DNA of 64,000 nt from Rhodovulum sp. P5 (GTDB lineage Bacteria > Pseudomonadota > Alphaproteobacteria > Rhodobacterales > Rhodobacteraceae): NCBI RefSeq assembly GCF_002079305.1, contig NZ_CP015039.1:827501-891500 (forward strand), read 5' to 3'. Shown one piece after another: positions 17,115 through 25,667 of the stretch (positions are counted from its first letter, which is position 1; the number at the start of each line of letters is the position of its first letter). The translations under genes and the position numbers were made by a program. The notes beneath the pieces are model-generated. The model was not told the DNA's origin. It saw nothing but the letters and a program-made list of their open reading frames with translations, and searched no databases.

Positions 17115-17465
17115 TCAAAAACACAGGATCTCCGCCTCCGCCTGGGCGCGCCGCAAATCGGCGACCAGTGCCTTGGCCGGGGCGGCTGTGCGAAAGATCG
17201 ACATCCGCTCGCCCCCCACCTGCTGCATCGACAGCACGGTCTCGGCCTCCACATATTTCTCATATGGCAGGAGAGAGGCGATCACGTCGATGGAACAGGA
17301 ACATTTCCGCAACACGTCGCGCCCCTGCCCGTTGACCGCCATGCAGCCAAAAACATAGTCCGCCCGCGCCTCGGTCGGATAGTCGTTCAGCCGGGCCTGA
17401 AGGTCCTGCGCCGCGGCGGACCCGGCCAGAAACGTCAGGACCATGGCGGCAATCGCACCCCTCAT
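17115..17465 (-). CDS. small exported cysteine-containing protein
   Basis: 116 aa with a signal peptide (MRGAIAAMVLTFLAGSAAAQ). Four Cys remain in the mature part: Cys41 (VFGCMAV), Cys55 and Cys57 (RKCSCSID), and Cys115, the penultimate residue. The spacing would allow two disulfides or a metal site. It overlaps 17462-18127 by 4 bases (ATGA) and is last in the minus-strand string that begins with the LuxR-type regulator. No family recognised. Confidence 0.72.
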   Translation of the reverse strand: MRGAIAAMVLTFLAGSAAAQDLQARLNDYPTEARADYVFGCMAVNGQGRDVLRKCSCSIDVIASLLPYEKYVEAETVLSMQQVGGERMSIFRTAAPAKALVADLRRAQAEAEILCF

Positions 17466-18127
17466 TCACCGCCCTCCACCGCGGTCAGCATCACGGTCGA
17501 GACATAGACAGGCCCGCCATCCTCCGTCCCCGGCACCTCGGCCCGCAGGGTGTGGTACCAGCCCGGCACGTCGTCGGACATGGTGACGGTCAACGCAATA
17601 TCGGCAAAGCCGTACATGCGCTGGCGGTTGGGGTCATGCTCGAAGGGGCGCAGGGTCAGCGTCTGCGCCTCCACCCCGTGTCCGTCAAAGGCAGCCTGTA
17701 CCTCGTGAACCTCGGCGGAGCGCACCAGAGCTTCTTTCAGTCGGTTGCGGATATAGAACGGGCTGCCCCCCGCGGTTTCGGCCATGTCGCGGGCGACGGT
17801 CTCGACGAAATACATGATCATCGGATTGCCGATACTGGCCGGGAAGGTGCCGATCAGCCGGCGCTTGTCGCCCTGCTCGAAGGTCATGACCACGTCATCT
17901 TCCGGCCCGGTGCCCACGATGATCCGGCCGCTATCGCGTTCGGCGGCCTGCGGCAGCAAGCTGTTTTCCACATCCCGGCGATAGACAAGCGCCGCACCCG
18001 CCGGCATGGCGTCAAGCGTGCCCGTCCTGAACAGCAGATGATAGGTTTCCACGCCCTTGGTATCGGCCATGGCCAGCGTGCCGCACAGGGTGATGGCGGC
18101 AATGGCGGAAACAAGCCGCTTGCGCAT
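17462..18127 (-). CDS. exported protein of unknown function
   Basis: 221 aa with a signal peptide (MRKRLVSAIAAITLCGTLAMA). The mature protein has no Cys. It is rich in beta-strand-forming stretches (IIVGTGPEDDVVMTFEQGD, VYVSTVMLTAVEGG) with an internal helix (YFVETVARDMAETAG). The gene follows the hybrid kinase by 49 bases and overlaps the next small protein. No function recognised; position suggests a role in the formaldehyde/quinoprotein system. Confidence 0.72.
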   Translation of the reverse strand: MRKRLVSAIAAITLCGTLAMADTKGVETYHLLFRTGTLDAMPAGAALVYRRDVENSLLPQAAERDSGRIIVGTGPEDDVVMTFEQGDKRRLIGTFPASIGNPMIMYFVETVARDMAETAGGSPFYIRNRLKEALVRSAEVHEVQAAFDGHGVEAQTLTLRPFEHDPNRQRMYGFADIALTVTMSDDVPGWYHTLRAEVPGTEDGGPVYVSTVMLTAVEGGE

Positions 18128-18176
18128 TTTCGATATCCTCCCTTTGCCGGTCAGCTTACCCCCGGGCCCCGCCCTG

Positions 18177-20411
18177 TCATGGCAGACTTTCGTCGGTAGC
18201 GGGGTTCTGGCGGCGGGTCTTCCAATCGATCAGCGGGCGCAGGCGAGAGACGTCCACCGGTTTGGTCATCACGGTGAAATCGTCCTGTGTTGCCGTGCGC
18301 AGCAAATCCGGGCTGCGGTTGGCGGTGATCATGATCGCCGGAACCGCCGCCCCGGTGCGCGCCCGCACGGCCCGGATCGCCGCAAGCCCGGTATCGGTGC
18401 CCTCAAGCTGATAATCGGCAAGGATGATATCCGGCGGCATGCCAAGATCGTCCACCAGCCCCAGCGCCTCTTTCGTCGACAGGGCGCCCAGAACGCTCGC
18501 CCCCCAGCGTTCCAGCGTTTCGGTCGTGGCAAACAGGACATCGGGGTCGTTTTCGACGATCAGCGCAATCAGGTCGAACGGGCCCGAGATGTCACCCGAG
18601 CAGGCCTCGGAAACCTGCGGACAGGGCGCCTGTGTCTCCGCGCGCTCGATCTCGATGGAAAAGACCGATCCGCGGCCGGGTTCGGACTGCACCGACAGGA
18701 CATGGCCCAGATGCCGGCAGGTGCGGTCGACGATGGACAGCCCCAGCCCCATCCCCGTGCCCGGCACGGCGTTGCCCGCGCGGGCGAATTCCTGAAAGAC
18801 GCGCGCCTGGTCAGCCGGCGAAATGCCGATGCCGGTATCCCATACCTGCAACAGTATCCGGTCTCCCCGCCGCCGCGCACCCACCAGCACGCGGCCGTTT
18901 TCGGTATACTGGATCGCGTTGACCACGAGGTTCTGGAGTGACCGCATCAGGAATTGCCGGTCGCTGCGCACCCAGACCGCGCAGGGCACGACGCGCAGGT
19001 CGATCCCCTTCTGCGCGGCGACCATGCCGTAGTCGTCGGCGACGGCGCGCATGATCTCGCCCAGGCAGAAATCGCCCGGCGTCAACTCGGCCCCCGTGCT
19101 TTCAAGCCGCGAAATATCCAGCAGCGAATGGAGCAGCCCCTCCATCGAAGAAAACGATCCCGCCAGCCTGTCGGCGGTCGGGGCCAGATCGGTGCCCCGC
19201 GTGCGTTCGGCAAGGGTCGAGATCAACAGCTTCGCTGCATTGATGGGTTGCAGCAGATCGTGGCTGGCCGCAGCCAGAAACCGCGTCTTGGAGCTCATCG
19301 CGGCCTCAAGATCGGTCTTGGCCTCGCGCAGCGCGTCCTCCACCCGGGCCTGTTCGGCGTGCTGATCCCGCAAGAGCCGGTTGGCCTCGGTCAGTTCGGC
19401 GGTGCGTTCTTCCACCCGCTTTTCCAGCACCTCGGTCGCGCGGGTTTCCAGCGTGATGTCGGCCATATACACCATGAACCCGCCATCGGGCAGCCGGTGC
19501 ACCTGCAAATCCAGCACCCGTCCCCCCGCATGGCGCAGACGTTTGCGCAACCGCCCTTTCTTGCGCAACTGCACCGGCCAATCGTCGATATCCACGATAT
19601 CTGCCGCCGCGATCAGGCGATTGTCCTTCACGAAACGCAGGATCTGCGCAAAGGGCGATCCCGGCTGCACAAGCATGTAGGGCAGGCCCAGAAGCTCCCG
19701 AAACCGTCCGTTGCAAACCGTAACGCCCCCGGCGCGGGAAAAGGTACAGATCCCCAGCGACATGTGATCGAAAGCGGCCTGCAGGTAGTGCGCCTGCATG
19801 TCGATCAGCAGGTCCTTTTCCTGCCGGTTCATCCGCACGACATCGGTGATCTCGGTCAGAAGCAGCACGATATTGTCGGACTGCGTGCGCTTCTGGCTGA
19901 TCTGGTACCAACGGTCGCCCGTGAACTCGATCACGAAGGACAGGCTGGCCCCGTCCGCGGGCCCGCGGATGGCCGTTGCCAGATCGCGGCAGGCCTTTTC
20001 GGGATCGGCCAGATGGCGGCTGGACTGCACGGCGCGGAAATAGTCGGCCAGCGCAAGACCGGGCAGCAACCGGGCCGAGATATCGGGCAGCACCGACTTG
20101 AACAGCCCGTTGCAGGCCTGAAGGCGCCCCTCGATGAACAGGGCAAATCCGCCCTCCATCGACTCCAGCGCCTCGGTCAGGCGCTTTTGCGTGCGCTCCC
20201 GGTCGTCGCGGGCGATTTCCAGTTCGGTGAAGGTGCGTTCCAGATCGCGGGTCTTTGCCCAGACCTGCCCCTGCAACGCGATGGCCGACTGGAACAGGGC
20301 ATAGGCGGAACTGCCGACCTCGTGCTGGCGGCTGGCGCGGCGGATCAGGGCGTCGATGATCTTCGCCTGCTTGGCGATGGTGACCTCGGGCGGATCCGAC
20401 GGGTCGATCAT
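18177..20411 (-). CDS. hybrid sensor histidine kinase (FlhS-like), cytoplasmic
   Basis: 744 aa with no membrane segment. ATG 20411 overlaps the FIST gene stop (ATGA). An N-terminal helical region (1-85) is followed by two PAS-like regions (about 85-190 and 205-320) and a coiled coil. The HisKA site is His384 in AAASHDLLQPINA. The HATPase domain has VVNAIQYT, DTGIGIS and GTGMGLGLS. The C-terminal receiver carries its phospho-acceptor Asp in ILADYQLEG. The HDLLQP type is common in Paracoccus FlhS-like kinases that control formaldehyde oxidation. Partners are the FIST protein and the LuxR-type regulator upstream. Confidence 0.88.
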   Translation of the reverse strand: MIDPSDPPEVTIAKQAKIIDALIRRASRQHEVGSSAYALFQSAIALQGQVWAKTRDLERTFTELEIARDDRERTQKRLTEALESMEGGFALFIEGRLQACNGLFKSVLPDISARLLPGLALADYFRAVQSSRHLADPEKACRDLATAIRGPADGASLSFVIEFTGDRWYQISQKRTQSDNIVLLLTEITDVVRMNRQEKDLLIDMQAHYLQAAFDHMSLGICTFSRAGGVTVCNGRFRELLGLPYMLVQPGSPFAQILRFVKDNRLIAAADIVDIDDWPVQLRKKGRLRKRLRHAGGRVLDLQVHRLPDGGFMVYMADITLETRATEVLEKRVEERTAELTEANRLLRDQHAEQARVEDALREAKTDLEAAMSSKTRFLAAASHDLLQPINAAKLLISTLAERTRGTDLAPTADRLAGSFSSMEGLLHSLLDISRLESTGAELTPGDFCLGEIMRAVADDYGMVAAQKGIDLRVVPCAVWVRSDRQFLMRSLQNLVVNAIQYTENGRVLVGARRRGDRILLQVWDTGIGISPADQARVFQEFARAGNAVPGTGMGLGLSIVDRTCRHLGHVLSVQSEPGRGSVFSIEIERAETQAPCPQVSEACSGDISGPFDLIALIVENDPDVLFATTETLERWGASVLGALSTKEALGLVDDLGMPPDIILADYQLEGTDTGLAAIRAVRARTGAAVPAIMITANRSPDLLRTATQDDFTVMTKPVDVSRLRPLIDWKTRRQNPATDESLP

Positions 20412-21567
20412 GTCAGCGCCTGCGGAATCGGGTCGAAAAACGCGACGCCGACAAAGGTCTGGTTCACATGCACGCCGCAATGCTGTTCGCCATAGGTATT
20501 GAAGCCCAGAACCCGCCTGGCCCGCAGGATGTCGGAGGCCGCATCGGTCAACCGTTTCTGGCCGATCTCAAGCTTTCGCAGGAAGCAGTCGAACCCCAGA
20601 ATGAAGTCCGGCTCGCGCTGGCGCGCATCTACCAGATCCAGTTCGGCATCAAGCGTGCGCAAGATTTCCTGCCCCCGCCCCAGCGTCAGCAACAGCCCGT
20701 CATCGATGGCCGACAGGAAGGCAAGTGCGCCATCACCGGCAACACCCTTGATCGCGCGCACATGGTAAAGGCCGTCATTGCGGACCAGAACGGGATGTTC
20801 GGCGAAGACCTCCGGCGACAGAAGGTCCACCGGGCAGCCGATCAGCCGGGAATACTCAGCCGCCGCAGGTGCACCGTTGAGTTCGAGGACCAGCCGTTCC
20901 TCGGGGATTGCATCGGTGACGACCATCCGATGCTCGGTCGGCAGGAAATGGTCGAAGCCCAGCCCGACGAATTCAAGATCGGTCTCGATCAGGATCAGCA
21001 CCGCAGCGTCACCGTGAAACCGCCCGTTGTGCAAGACGGCCGTACTTCGAAATTGCAGCGCGTCGCCGGCTGACCCGCCAAAGACCGGCAGCCCGTCCAA
21101 CCCCCGGCCAGCGCCGCCACCAGAAGGTCCTCTCGCATCGACAGACCGTCGGCAAAGATCAGGGCAAGGCGGTGCCAATGGGCCGATTGCGGGAACTGTG
21201 CCGACAGCCGCCGTGCATCGGCAGATACCTTTTCGATCGACAACGGGTTCAGCGGCGCGATCAGTTGCGTGGCACAGCGGAAATGGGCCCGCGGAAAGGC
21301 CAGCAGCAAGAGCGCGTCATCCTCATAGCCTTGCGGCGTGATCTGCCCCGCCGTGGTGCAGCCGATCACCTGCACACCGGCCAGGCATTCGTCGAAGGCA
21401 GCGGTCAGCGCGTCCCGGTTCAGCCGGTCGGGCACGACAGCCATGACAAAGCAGCAGCGGTCCGTGTCCAGATCGGCCGCGGCCTCACGCACGGCGGTGA
21501 GAGGATCGCCGGACCGGGACACGCCGACGCCGATGGCCCGCGGTCCAGGATCGGTGCGTTGCAGCAT
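20408..21567 (-). pseudogene. FIST-domain sensory protein gene with one frameshift
   Basis: Two frames together give one FIST protein of about 386 aa. The FIST_N part (MLQRTDPGPRAIGVGVSRSG to AALAGG) ends in one frame. The rest (LDGLPVFGGSAGDALQF to the C-terminus at 20408) continues in another. The break is at a C5 run (21101-21105, G5 on the coding strand); one more G would restore AALAGGLDGLPVFGG. Either the gene is newly inactivated or a base is missing from the assembly. FIST proteins bind small ligands and signal to kinases; this one precedes and overlaps the hybrid kinase. Confidence 0.88.
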
Positions 21568-21581
21568 GCGCGCGGGCGCCC

Positions 21582-22319
21582 TTACTCGCTCAGAAACGCA
21601 CGGGCGTCAGACTGGCTCAGCCCCATGGCCGATTCCAGATTGGCGCTTTCGACGAGAACCGCGGCCTGGGTCCGGTTCTGCACCCCCAGACGACGCAAGA
21701 GCGCGGTGATATGCGCCTTGACCGTTGCCTCGGCCAGCGACAGTTCGTATGCGATCTGCTTGTTGGGCTTGCCTGCACAGATCAGTTTCATGATACGCGC
21801 CTGTTGCGGCGTCAGGTCTGCAATGCGCTGGCTGATGTCCTGCACGCTTGGCGCGCGGGTGTCGCGGCTGACCTTGCGCTTTCCGACGGATGCGAAACCG
21901 GGTGGCAGATATTGCCGCCCCTCTCGGATGATCATCAATGCGGTTCGCAATTCCTCGGTCGAGGCGTCCTTGGAAATGAAGCCGGCTGCACCGCTGTCCA
22001 TCAACGCCTCGACCACCTCGGTCGAACTCAGCGCCGATATGACCAGCACGGGCACATCGGGCACGCGTTCGCGCAGGCGCAAGAAACCGCTGATGCCCGT
22101 CACATCGGGAAGGCGCAGATCCAGCATCACCAGATCGGGGTCGAAATCCGGGCCGAGCTGGTCAAGCCCGTGCTGCAGGCTTGTTGCCGTGCGGATCGTG
22201 CAGCCCTCGAACACCTGCGAGAGCGCCCCTGCAAGAGCGTCGCCGTAAAGCGGATGATCGTCGATGACCAGCACCCCGCGAACGGCAGAAACGCCCGGAA
22301 TGGCCGGGTCTTGTGTCAT
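21582..22319 (-). CDS. LuxR/NarL-family response regulator (FlhR-like)
   Basis: 245 aa. The receiver domain (about 15-130) has VIDDHPLYG, the phospho-acceptor Asp in LVMLDLRLPD and the Lys in FISKDAS. The LuxR helix-turn-helix (about 170-230) reads LTPQQARIMKLICAGKPNKQI and TVKAHITALLRRLG. GGGAGGA precedes the ATG. It stands 14 bases before the FIST gene and in the same operon as the hybrid kinase, matching the FlhRS pair that activates formaldehyde oxidation and methylotrophy genes in Paracoccus. Likely targets here are adhI-fghA and the xox genes (inferred). Confidence 0.88.
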   Translation of the reverse strand: MTQDPAIPGVSAVRGVLVIDDHPLYGDALAGALSQVFEGCTIRTATSLQHGLDQLGPDFDPDLVMLDLRLPDVTGISGFLRLRERVPDVPVLVISALSSTEVVEALMDSGAAGFISKDASTEELRTALMIIREGRQYLPPGFASVGKRKVSRDTRAPSVQDISQRIADLTPQQARIMKLICAGKPNKQIAYELSLAEATVKAHITALLRRLGVQNRTQAAVLVESANLESAMGLSQSDARAFLSE

Positions 22320-22381
22320 GAAAAGTCCTCCCTCACCCTATGCTAGCAACGGAGTCGGGGAGCGTGCAACTGCAATGAAAA

Positions 22382-22398
22382 CATGACGGCGCGTCATG
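22382..22398. promoter_or_regulatory. 17-bp inverted repeat between pqqE and the LuxR-type regulator
   Basis: CATGACG-GCG-CGTCATG has perfect 7-bp arms. It lies 34 bases after the pqqE stop and 63 bases before the regulator start codon. It could be an operator for the regulator gene or a hairpin at the end of the pqq transcript. No U-tract follows on the minus strand. Confidence 0.5.
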
Positions 22399-22432
22399 CG
22401 GTTTCACGCCGGGAGGGCCGACCGCCAGGGGG

Positions 22433-23518
22433 CTATCCGGCCGCTGCGCGATAGCACAGGTCCGCGGCATCATTCGCCGCAAAGGCATCGGCCCGGGCCT
22501 GCAGATCGACGTGATGGGGCGATTTGATACAGACGGGATCGGTCGCACTGGCATCCCCCACCAGCGCCATCGCCTGACAGCGGCAACCGGCGAAATCAAT
22601 GGTCTTGCGCTCGCAGGACTGGCACGGTTCCGGCATCCAGTCGGTGCCGCGATAGGCATTGAAGGCCGCGCCCTCGTACCAGATGTCCCGCAGGCTCCTC
22701 TCCCGCACCGTATCGAAGGTCAGGCCCGGGATCGTCTGTGCCGCGTGGCAGGGCAGGACAAGCCCATCGGGCGCCACGTTGATCCCCGTGGAGCCCCAGC
22801 CGCCCATGCAGCGTTTCGGGTAGTCGGAGTGATAATCCGCCCGGACATAGTCGATCACCAGCGTGCCCTTCAGCCGCTCACGGGCTTCGGCCACGATGGC
22901 GTCGGCCTCGCGTGCCTGCGCCCGGGTCGGCATCAGGACGTCCCGGTTCTTCAGCGCCCAGCCGTGGAACTGTACGGTCGCGACCTCGATCCGGCGCGCG
23001 CCCATCTCGACCGCCATGTCCAGCGCCCGCGGCAACTGGTGCAGGTTCTGCCGGTGCAGCACGGCATTCAGCGTCAGCGGGAATCCGATCGCGCCGATCC
23101 ATTCCGCCACCTGCATCTTGCGCGCATACCCGCCCTTGTAGCCGCCGATGCGGTCGGCCATCTCGGCATCGGTGCCCTGCAACGACAACTGGATGTGGTC
23201 GAGCCCCGCCTCGTCCAGCTCGCGCAGGCGCCGCTCGGTCAGCCCGATGCCGGATGTGATCAGGTTGGTGTAAAGCCCTGCCTCTCGCGCGGCGATCACC
23301 AAATCCACCAGATCGCGCCGCGTTGCCGGCTCTCCCCCCGACAGGTGAAGTTGCAGCACACCCAGATCCGCCGCCTGCCGGAACACGTCGCGCCAGGCGT
23401 CGGTGTCCAGTTCGGTCTCCTTCCGGGTCAGTTCGACCGGGTTGGAGCAATAGGGGCAGGACAGCGGGCAGCGGTGGGTCAGTTCCGCCAGCATCGCGAT
23501 GGGCGGGTTGGCGGTCAT
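22433..23518 (-). CDS. pqqE: PQQ biosynthesis radical SAM protein PqqE
   Basis: 361 aa. The radical SAM motif C-x3-C-x2-C is at Cys17, Cys21 and Cys24 (RCPLSCPYC), followed by LHLSGGEPATR. The C-terminal SPASM region provides auxiliary iron-sulfur ligands: KRCMGGWG, VLPCHAAQ and CQSCERKTIDFAGCRC. It forms the Glu-Tyr carbon-carbon crosslink in PqqA, bound by PqqD. Its ATG overlaps the pqqD stop by 4 bases. Last gene of pqqABCDE. Confidence 0.97.
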   Translation of the reverse strand: MTANPPIAMLAELTHRCPLSCPYCSNPVELTRKETELDTDAWRDVFRQAADLGVLQLHLSGGEPATRRDLVDLVIAAREAGLYTNLITSGIGLTERRLRELDEAGLDHIQLSLQGTDAEMADRIGGYKGGYARKMQVAEWIGAIGFPLTLNAVLHRQNLHQLPRALDMAVEMGARRIEVATVQFHGWALKNRDVLMPTRAQAREADAIVAEARERLKGTLVIDYVRADYHSDYPKRCMGGWGSTGINVAPDGLVLPCHAAQTIPGLTFDTVRERSLRDIWYEGAAFNAYRGTDWMPEPCQSCERKTIDFAGCRCQAMALVGDASATDPVCIKSPHHVDLQARADAFAANDAADLCYRAAAG

Positions 23519-23793
23519 GGGCGCACCTCAAGAAATCGCCGTTCGATCAGCGCACCAATGAACCGGGCGCTGTCGTCGGCAATTTCCTCGGCCGGCGCCT
23601 TGTATTTCGCCGCCAGCGCCGTTGTGATCGCGCCGAAAGAGCGGTTCCCGTCGATTTCCGACAGGATCGCATGGCCGATGTCGTCCAGCGCGACGGTGCG
23701 CTCTGGCGCCAGCAGGACCCAGCGGTCGCGCACCCGGTCGAAATGGGTGCGCACGCCCCGCGGAATGATGGGAATGTCGGTCTCCGCGATCAT
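23515..23793 (-). CDS. pqqD: PqqA-binding chaperone PqqD
   Basis: 92 aa from ATG 23793, which overlaps the pqqC stop (ATGA); a longer frame to 23832 lies inside pqqC. The sequence MIAETDIPIIPRGVRTHFDR, then WVLLAPERTVALDDIGHAIL and a helical C-terminus fit the PqqD winged-helix RiPP-recognition fold. It presents the PqqA peptide to PqqE. Translationally coupled on both sides. Confidence 0.95.
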   Translation of the reverse strand: MIAETDIPIIPRGVRTHFDRVRDRWVLLAPERTVALDDIGHAILSEIDGNRSFGAITTALAAKYKAPAEEIADDSARFIGALIERRFLEVRP

Positions 23794-24539
23794 GAGGCCC
23801 GGGCCAGCGCAAGCCCCGTACCCGGCACCCACGCCCCCGGCGGAATGCGGGCCGGTTCGACATAGGCCGAATGAAGCGCATCAAGCTGCGACCACAGGAC
23901 ATCGGTCTTGAAGATCAACGCGTTGGCCGCCGCATCCTGCTTTTCCTGCGTATCGGCGTGATCCAGCACCCAGGCAAGGCCAAAGGCCACGTCCTTCGGC
24001 GCCTCGGTCAGGCGCTTGCGGAAATAGGACATGCTGACATCGTTGGCGAAATCGTAGTTTTTCAGCAGTCCCTCGATCCTTTCAGCGTGGATCTTCGGGG
24101 CGAATAGCTCGGTCAGGGAGGAGGCCACAGCCTCCAGCAGGGTCTTGTCGCGCACAAAGCGCACATAGGCATCCACGGCGAATTTGGTGGCCGGCAGGAT
24201 GCCTTCTTCCGATGCCACATAGGCGGGGTCGAGCCCCACGGCCTCTGCCAGCTTCAACCAGCGCGCGATGCCGCCCTCGTTCTCGGCGGTGCCGTCATGG
24301 TCCTCGATCCGGCTGCGCCAGGCTCGGCGCAATTTCGGGTCCTCGACGCGCGACATGAAGGCCGCGTCCTTCATCGGGATGCGGGTCTGATAGTAATATC
24401 GGTTGATCACCCAAGCGCGCACCTGATCGGGCGTACAGCCCCCGCCATGCAGCAGCTTGTGAAACGGGTGCAGGTCGTGATAGCGCTCCGCCCCGATCTG
24501 GCGCAGGCGGGCCTCGAACTCTTCGCGTGTCTGGGTCAT
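23790..24539 (-). CDS. pqqC: pyrroloquinoline-quinone synthase PqqC
   Basis: 249 aa, all-helical TenA-like fold. Conserved stretches are YHDLHPFHKLLHGGG, VRAWVINRYYYQTRIP, IEDHDGTAENEGGIARWLKL and LTELFAPKIHAERI. It catalyses the final ring closure and eight-electron oxidation to PQQ without a metal cofactor. It overlaps pqqB upstream and pqqD downstream by 4 bases each. Confidence 0.97.
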   Translation of the reverse strand: MTQTREEFEARLRQIGAERYHDLHPFHKLLHGGGCTPDQVRAWVINRYYYQTRIPMKDAAFMSRVEDPKLRRAWRSRIEDHDGTAENEGGIARWLKLAEAVGLDPAYVASEEGILPATKFAVDAYVRFVRDKTLLEAVASSLTELFAPKIHAERIEGLLKNYDFANDVSMSYFRKRLTEAPKDVAFGLAWVLDHADTQEKQDAAANALIFKTDVLWSQLDALHSAYVEPARIPPGAWVPGTGLALARAS

Positions 24540-25432
24540 GGGGTGATCTCCATTCCGTCCTGTCCAATGATCCAGCCCGACGCCTCGGCCTCTGCCCGCT
24601 CGGCGGAGGCCGGGTTCAGCACCGGGTTGGTGTTGTTCATATGCACGAAGACCTTCTTGCCGACATTCAGGCCCGCAAAGGCGGCGATGGACCCATCCGG
24701 CCCGCTCATCGACATGTGGCCCATGCGCTTGCCCGTCTTCGGGCCCAGCCCCGCGCGCACCATCTCGTCATCGCGCCAAAGCGTGCCATCGAAAAAGACC
24801 AGCGGCGCATCGGTCAGCCGGGCGCGAAGGTCGTCGTTCAGGATCGCGCAACCGGGGATATAGAAGACGTCCTCCCCGCCCGCGGTCAGATGCACCCCGA
24901 CCGTCTGTTCGCCGACAAGATCGGTCTCGACCGTTTCCCCCTCCATGTAGAGCGGCACCTTGCCGGGCACGGCGAACAACTTTGCCGTCAGGCCGGGCGC
25001 AAGGTCGAACGGCGTGTCCAGACGGATCGTCACCCGCTCCACGACCTCTGCATTCAGCGCGTCGAAAATCGGGTTGGCGGCCAGCACCGCGTGAATCTCC
25101 CGCGTGGCGAACAGCCGAAAGGCCTGCATCTCCCGCAGGGTCAGAAGGCCCGCGACATGGTCGATATCGCCGTTGGTCACCAGAACCGAGGCCAGCGGCA
25201 TGTCGCGCAGCCCCGTGGGATGCAGGGCCGCGCAGTCCGTGAGTTGGTGACGTATGTCGGGGGAAGCATTCAGAATCGCCCAGTCCGTGCCGTTTCCCGT
25301 CACCGCCAGCGACGACTGCGTCTGCGGCGGTATCGCCCCGGACCGGGCAAGGGTGCAATTTTCACACCCGCAGTTCCATTGGGGCAGTCCGCCTCCCGCA
25401 GCGGCCCCAAGGATATGCGCGCGGAGTCCCAT
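24536..25432 (-). CDS. pqqB: PQQ biosynthesis protein PqqB
   Basis: 298 aa from ATG 25432 (MGLRAHILGAAAGGGLPQW). It has a metallo-beta-lactamase-type fold. WNCGCENCTLAR carries the family Cys cluster that can bind a structural metal. VLVTNGDIDHVAGLLTLRE is the variant of the HxHxDH motif in PqqB. It acts as an iron-dependent hydroxylase on the di-amino-acid intermediate before PqqC. It starts 23 bases after the pqqA stop. Confidence 0.96.
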   Translation of the reverse strand: MGLRAHILGAAAGGGLPQWNCGCENCTLARSGAIPPQTQSSLAVTGNGTDWAILNASPDIRHQLTDCAALHPTGLRDMPLASVLVTNGDIDHVAGLLTLREMQAFRLFATREIHAVLAANPIFDALNAEVVERVTIRLDTPFDLAPGLTAKLFAVPGKVPLYMEGETVETDLVGEQTVGVHLTAGGEDVFYIPGCAILNDDLRARLTDAPLVFFDGTLWRDDEMVRAGLGPKTGKRMGHMSMSGPDGSIAAFAGLNVGKKVFVHMNNTNPVLNPASAERAEAEASGWIIGQDGMEITP

Positions 25433-25455
25433 TTCCGTCGTCCGCGCGCGGCCGA

Positions 25456-25554
25456 TCAGAACAGAACGCCGTGATCGTCGCCGTTGTCCGGCCCGTACAT
25501 GTTGATTTCCATGCCGCACTCGATCTCGCGGATGACAGGCTTCTTCCAGCTCAT
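25456..25554 (-). CDS. pqqA: PQQ precursor peptide PqqA
   Basis: 32-aa peptide read directly from the sequence. It opens MSWKKPVIREIECGMEINMY and ends YGPDNGDDHGVLF. Glu16 and Tyr20 (E-x3-Y) are the residues joined and trimmed to make PQQ, at the canonical positions. GGAGG precedes the ATG. The tail after Tyr20 (12 residues, Asp-rich) is longer than in the 22-24-aa forms of several methylotrophs. It is directly upstream of pqqB in the same operon. Confidence 0.95.
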   Translation of the reverse strand: MSWKKPVIREIECGMEINMYGPDNGDDHGVLF

Positions 25555-25592
25555 GGTAGTCCTCCCTCTCAAGGTTTGCTCAGCGATGGGTC

Positions 25593-25622
25593 AATCTTGA
25601 TCGAACCGACCCGATGCGTCAA
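25593..25622 (-). promoter_or_regulatory. candidate sigma-70 promoter of pqqABCDE
   Basis: On the minus strand TTGACG (25617-25622) and AAGATT (25593-25598) are 18 bases apart, about 40 bases before the pqqA start codon. An AT-rich block (25621-25660) lies upstream. The -10 match is moderate. Confidence 0.4.
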
Positions 25623-25667
25623 AAAGCTTCTTCTAAGAAAAAATAAAAGCATATCTAGACCAAGGTC

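Noticed and set aside
24536..25432. pqqB as a hydrolase of the thiol-carrier relay
   Set aside because: The CGCENC cluster, length and position between pqqA and pqqC identify it as PqqB.
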